Positions 40,567-43,995 of a stretch of DNA of 43,995 bases are shown here, piece after piece; positions within the stretch are counted from its first letter, which is position 1; each line of letters opens with the position of its first letter. The notes beneath the pieces are model-generated. The model was not told the DNA's origin. It saw nothing but the letters and a program-made list of their open reading frames with translations, and did no database searches. The position numbers were made by a program, and so were the translations under genes. The stretch comes from an uncultured Muribaculaceae bacterium (GTDB taxonomy: Bacteria > Bacteroidota > Bacteroidia > Bacteroidales > Muribaculaceae): assembly GCA_910583775.1 (NCBI GenBank), contig CAJTYD010000013.1:1-43995 (forward strand). The letters are read 5' to 3'.

Positions 40567-43500
40567 TCAGTCGATGCCGTTGATGATGTCGTAGAGGTGT
40601 TCGAACCGGTCTACAACTCCATAACGGGTGGTGTTTGTGGATATTGAATTGAAAAGACGCTTCGCGCACTCGGTCTTGGCCTTTTCCACTCCGCGCAGCT
40701 CCATTTTGTCGAGCGAACCTTTTGTCTCGGCAACGAAGAAGACGTGCCTTATGCCGCAGTGGTCGTCGAAGACGATTGCCCAGTCGGGTGCATAGCTGCC
40801 TACCGGCGTTGGTATTTTCAGTTTCCTTGGCAGTTTCGCGAATATCAGTACTTCGTTGGCACCTTGCAATGACTCCGCAAATTCCTTCTCACCCTCGCTG
40901 TCAAAAGACAGATAGGGCGTTATATGTTTCGACAGTTCAAGAGATTTGTTGATGTTCAGACGTCGCTCGGGAACGAATATCGTGCTGTCGTAAGGATCGG
41001 CTTTCGTCGGATTATACGTTATATGATCGACGATCATGGTTGCCTTCTCTTCACGGATGGCCTTTATTACATTGCGGATAAACTCTTCGGGATTATTCTT
41101 GAACATCAGAACCTGCATGCCGATTCCCTTCAGGATTTTTACAACCGACCGTCTTGTCAGTCTGGCTCCTTTAGCTATATCTCCTACAAGATCATACTTT
41201 ACAGATGAGGTACACACATCTGTGAGTTCGCGCGTTGCAGAATGAGTATTGCCGAATTTTGTCACGTTCTCCTTATCCTGTTCTCCGCTGACCATCACAT
41301 ATTTCAGTTTCGTGACAGTAAGGTTCTTTCGCAGATTTTTAATTGCCTTTTCAATCAGTTCGTCGCTGTCATAATGAACTGTATAGACATACTTATGATT
41401 GATCTCGTTCCAGAGTTTCTGAAAGCGTTTGTCGGAGAAATTTTCATTAAGTTCATTTGCCGGAGTGGTGACGGAAACTTCCTCGACCATATCCTCAAGC
41501 ACTTTGGGATTGAAGATTCCGGCAATAAGCGTCTGCATACCGTCTTCAATATTCTTTATAGGAGAATCGGCAGGAAGCACCATGAGCTCGTTTGCCGCTG
41601 CATCGGCATGATATTTAGAAGTGAGATTGCCGTCGCGGGTCACATAGCCGCTCTGATAGAGATAACCTAAAATCAGAGTGGCGTCCATAAGGTCGACGGT
41701 ATGTTTCTCGCCGTTGGCATCCGTCACGACCTTGCCGATAAAGTAATCCTGCGAGGCGGCGGTGACGCGGTTTCGCAGTGCCTCGCGTGTTTCGCGTTGG
41801 AGAGCGGAAGTGAAGTCGGCATAGCTTTCGTTGGCTATCACTGTCAACTGATTGATTTCGTGAACATCCTCGCCGAGAAGTTCCTTGTCTTGACGTATAC
41901 CGTTCTTGTCAACGCATATACGCAATCCTCGGCCCACCTCCTGACGCTTGGCTGTAGTGGAATTGCTGTGGCGAAGAGTGCAGATCTGGAAAACGTTCGG
42001 GTTGTCCCAGCCTTCGCGGAGTGCGGAATGAGAGAATATGAAGCGTGTCGGTTCCTCGAAGCTGAGCAGCCGCTCTTTGTTTTTCAAGATGAGGTCGTAG
42101 GCCGATGTATTCTCCTCTGAATCCTTCTCTTTTGAGTTGATCGAATGGCCGCTCTTCTTGTCGATTGAGAAGTATCCTTTATGGGTCTCGAACGGCTTGA
42201 AACTTAGGAGATATTTGTCGTAAGGCGTATCGAAAATCGTGATGAAGTCGTTTATGATACGCACATATTCCTCCTCGAAAATTTTCTGGAACTTTCCTTT
42301 CATCTCATTGCCCTCTTTGTCATACTGCCGGTAGTGGCTCACTTCATCGATAAAGAAAAGCGAAAGACATTTTATGCCGCGGTTGAAAAGTTCCTTCTCT
42401 TTGGTGAGATGGGCTATGATAGTCTGGCGAATCTGTACGCGTTGCATGGCCTCCTCGTTATTATCTCCCACCACTTCTCCGCAAAAGAGGGTAGTGCCGT
42501 TAAGGAAAGTGACATATCCTCGCCCGCGGGGATTAATTTCGGAGATAACGAAATCTTCATATTGGGCAAGACCGGAAGCTGCGAAAAGTGAGTCTCCTGT
42601 TGCGAATTTTCTGACTTCGCGACGTATGCTGCCATCCTTTCGTTTCACCTCAAACTCTATACGTACCTCCGGCGGACGCTTCGGGGAAAGCACCATGCCG
42701 TCGATATACATATATCCGCTCGTCCCTTTGAGATTCTTAATCTCAAATCCCTGTACTTTGATACGTTTCACAAGTTGCTCGCGATATGCGTCGTATGCGT
42801 CGAGGGCATATATCGTGTCATGCCTTGTCTTATGGGTGGCAGAATAGTTAAGTACGAAAAGAGGGGAGAACTTGGCGAGAGCGTTCTGTGTCGCCGCGCC
42901 CTCCATCTTCTGAGGCTCGTCCATTATGATTATCGGGCGGTTGGCGGCAATCACATCGATGGGTCGGCGGGAACCGAATTCATCACGTTTAGAATATATG
43001 ATGCGGGCGGCTTTGTCTCCGCTTCTTCCCTTGCCCTTCGATTTTGCCTCGTTCATTGAGGAGGCAAACGCCTGGGTGTTTATTATCATCACCGAGATGC
43101 CGCTGTCCTGCGAGAACTGATCGAGCTGATTGAGGTTCGAACTGTTGTAGACAAACCAGCGGGCTTTCTTACCATAATGCTCCATGAAATGCTCTTCGAG
43201 CATACGGAACGATTTGGCCACACCTTCGCGGATAGCGATACTCGGAACGACGATGATGAACTTGCTCCAGCCATAAAGCCTGTTGAGTTCAAACATCGTC
43301 TTGATATAGACGTAAGTCTTTCCGGTTCCGGTCTCCATCTCGATATCAAGATTGACAATTCCATGACCTTTGCTTAGCGTCGTACTCGGTACTATCTGAT
43401 TCTTAATCTGTATATCCCGAATATTTGAAAGAAGCTGTTCCTGCGATAGTTCGACATCATTGTTGCGGTAGGCTGTTTCATCCTCAACTGAGAAGGAGCC

Positions 43501-43626
43501 GTCTGCAACTTTGCCTATATCTCGGCGGTAATGCTTCGGATTCCGCTTAGGCTGACCGCGGAACACATTCACTGTATCCTCCACGGCCTCCGTCTGATAT
43601 CCCTGTATCTTAAACTGAAATTTCAT
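40567..43626 (-). CDS. res: Type III restriction-modification system, Res subunit
   Basis: Res is the ATPase and nuclease subunit of a type III restriction enzyme, which works with a Mod methyltransferase. The 1,019-residue form starts at ATG 43626; a TTG nine bases earlier falls in a heptamer array. Superfamily 2 helicase motifs are METGTGKT (motif I, about 97-104), DEPQ (motif II, about 236-239), FSHSALREGWDNPNVFQI (motif V) and QEVGRGLR (motif VI). The C-terminal PD-(D/E)XK nuclease shows PDWAIVF and, about 20 residues on, AETKG (catalytic Asp948, Glu967, Lys969). All key residues are intact. No mod gene is in the window; it is expected beyond the right edge, past the four-helix-bundle gene. 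Confidence 0.95.
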   Translation of the reverse strand: MKFQFKIQGYQTEAVEDTVNVFRGQPKRNPKHYRRDIGKVADGSFSVEDETAYRNNDVELSQEQLLSNIRDIQIKNQIVPSTTLSKGHGIVNLDIEMETGTGKTYVYIKTMFELNRLYGWSKFIIVVPSIAIREGVAKSFRMLEEHFMEHYGKKARWFVYNSSNLNQLDQFSQDSGISVMIINTQAFASSMNEAKSKGKGRSGDKAARIIYSKRDEFGSRRPIDVIAANRPIIIMDEPQKMEGAATQNALAKFSPLFVLNYSATHKTRHDTIYALDAYDAYREQLVKRIKVQGFEIKNLKGTSGYMYIDGMVLSPKRPPEVRIEFEVKRKDGSIRREVRKFATGDSLFAASGLAQYEDFVISEINPRGRGYVTFLNGTTLFCGEVVGDNNEEAMQRVQIRQTIIAHLTKEKELFNRGIKCLSLFFIDEVSHYRQYDKEGNEMKGKFQKIFEEEYVRIINDFITIFDTPYDKYLLSFKPFETHKGYFSIDKKSGHSINSKEKDSEENTSAYDLILKNKERLLSFEEPTRFIFSHSALREGWDNPNVFQICTLRHSNSTTAKRQEVGRGLRICVDKNGIRQDKELLGEDVHEINQLTVIANESYADFTSALQRETREALRNRVTAASQDYFIGKVVTDANGEKHTVDLMDATLILGYLYQSGYVTRDGNLTSKYHADAAANELMVLPADSPIKNIEDGMQTLIAGIFNPKVLEDMVEEVSVTTPANELNENFSDKRFQKLWNEINHKYVYTVHYDSDELIEKAIKNLRKNLTVTKLKYVMVSGEQDKENVTKFGNTHSATRELTDVCTSSVKYDLVGDIAKGARLTRRSVVKILKGIGMQVLMFKNNPEEFIRNVIKAIREEKATMIVDHITYNPTKADPYDSTIFVPERRLNINKSLELSKHITPYLSFDSEGEKEFAESLQGANEVLIFAKLPRKLKIPTPVGSYAPDWAIVFDDHCGIRHVFFVAETKGSLDKMELRGVEKAKTECAKRLFNSISTNTTRYGVVDRFEHLYDIINGID

Positions 43627-43633
43627 TTTCTTC

Positions 43634-43668
43634 AATTAGGAATTAGGAGTGAGGAATTAGGAATTAAG
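43634..43668. repeat. Five tandem heptamers (AATTAGG) between two genes
   Basis: Five consecutive 7-mers read AATTAGG, AATTAGG, AGTGAGG, AATTAGG, AATTAAG. They span the gap from the res start region to the end of the four-helix-bundle frame, including its stop codon. Similar AT-rich heptamer arrays are seen between genes in Bacteroidetes; the origin is unclear. Confidence 0.7.
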
Positions 43669-43995
43669 AGATTCTCCTGTTGTTTTAGTTATGCTACTTA
43701 AGAGTTTTCTTAATTCTTCACAATCACTATTGATAGATTGATATTCTTCATTAGAAAGAAAATCGGTTTCAGATAATAACTCAAGCCAATACTGGGTTTC
43801 TACGCATTCTTTGAATGCGATATACATTTTTGCGAGAAAATCCTTTTTGCTTATTCCAGACAATGCTTCAGTTACATTTGCCCCAATGGATGTACCACTT
43901 CTAAGTAATTGCTTTGAAAGAATAAATTCTTTTTTTGTTTCACAATGATTCGGTAGTTTTGAGCTAACCGAATGATTACAAGGTTAATAAATGTG
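43657..43995 (-). pseudogene. Four-helix-bundle (S23-type) protein gene, frameshifted and cut by the window edge
   Basis: The product belongs to the four-helix-bundle family first described from 23S rRNA intervening sequences, often found between mod and res genes. The frame reading SKQLLRSGTSIGANVTEAL then ISKKDFLAKMYIAFKECVE, YWLELLSETDFL and SDCEELRKLLSSITKTT is unmistakable, but it lacks a start: an in-frame stop is at 43984-43986. The missing N-terminal helix (INLVIIRLAQNYRIIVKQ) is in another frame. The two frames meet in a run of seven A (43930-43936, minus-strand sense); eight A would restore the reading frame. This is a one-base deletion, a slippage site or a sequencing error. The 5' end lies beyond the window. 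Confidence 0.75.

Noticed and set aside
43657..43863. A 68-residue protein starting at the TTG at 43863
   Set aside because: This start would delete the conserved SKQLLRSGTSIGANV core that is readable in frame just upstream, so it cannot be the true start.
40567..43995. A novel defence island at the right edge
   Set aside because: Res is an ordinary type III subunit with all expected motifs, and the four-helix-bundle gene is a common neighbour of such genes. Nothing further is visible before the window ends.

Overview
The window is a stretch of a Bacteroidales chromosome. Supporting signs are the Bacteroidetes promoter form (TTG/TTTG, about 19-20 bp, then TAnnTTTG) upstream of many genes, the type IX secretion translocon SprA directly behind ruvA, and DUF5686, DUF4250 and PorT-like proteins. 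No purine-rich Shine-Dalgarno sequences were evident where I looked. A Muribaculaceae-like gut organism is plausible, but the sequence alone does not settle this. No rRNA, tRNA, CRISPR array or complete insertion sequence was found.

Layout. 1-3.7 kb: partial ABC ATPase, YqgE/AlgH protein, a GNAT/recR pair, and divergent ruvA. 3.7-11.2 kb: giant sprA gene, overlapping ruvA by one base. 11.2-16.4 kb: AspT/YidE-type transporter, a non-coding stretch holding a promoter, a 34-residue ORF and a terminator, then an aldo/keto reductase, an exported Arg/Asp-rich protein and a DcaP-like porin. 16.7-22.1 kb: two exported glycoside hydrolases, a GH43-GH97 fusion and a GH51 enzyme with a vestigial GH43-like N-terminus, suggesting use of arabinose/galactose-containing plant glycans. 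No SusC/SusD pair is present.

22.1-23.2 kb: DUF4250 and CYTH proteins, then an intergenic region with a long palindrome, a dispersed 41-bp repeat and a 100-bp MITE-like element with TAA target duplications. 23.2-28.6 kb: envelope genes (DUF5686, LysM plus periplasmic-binding fold, PorT-like barrel). 28.6-40.2 kb, minus strand: cdsA, lpxA, a tripartite RND efflux pump, ftsH, rsfS and an iron-type superoxide dismutase. 40.6-44.0 kb: type III restriction subunit Res and an upstream four-helix-bundle gene broken by a poly-A frameshift.

Most genes are housekeeping or known envelope functions. I found no convincing new multi-gene system. The most unusual items are the MITE and repeat cluster at 22.8-23.04 kb, the 12.95-13.32 kb small transcript candidate, the GH43-GH97 fusion beside a GH51 with a GH43 relic, the RND pump with extra membrane segments, and the symmetrical element between recR and ruvA.
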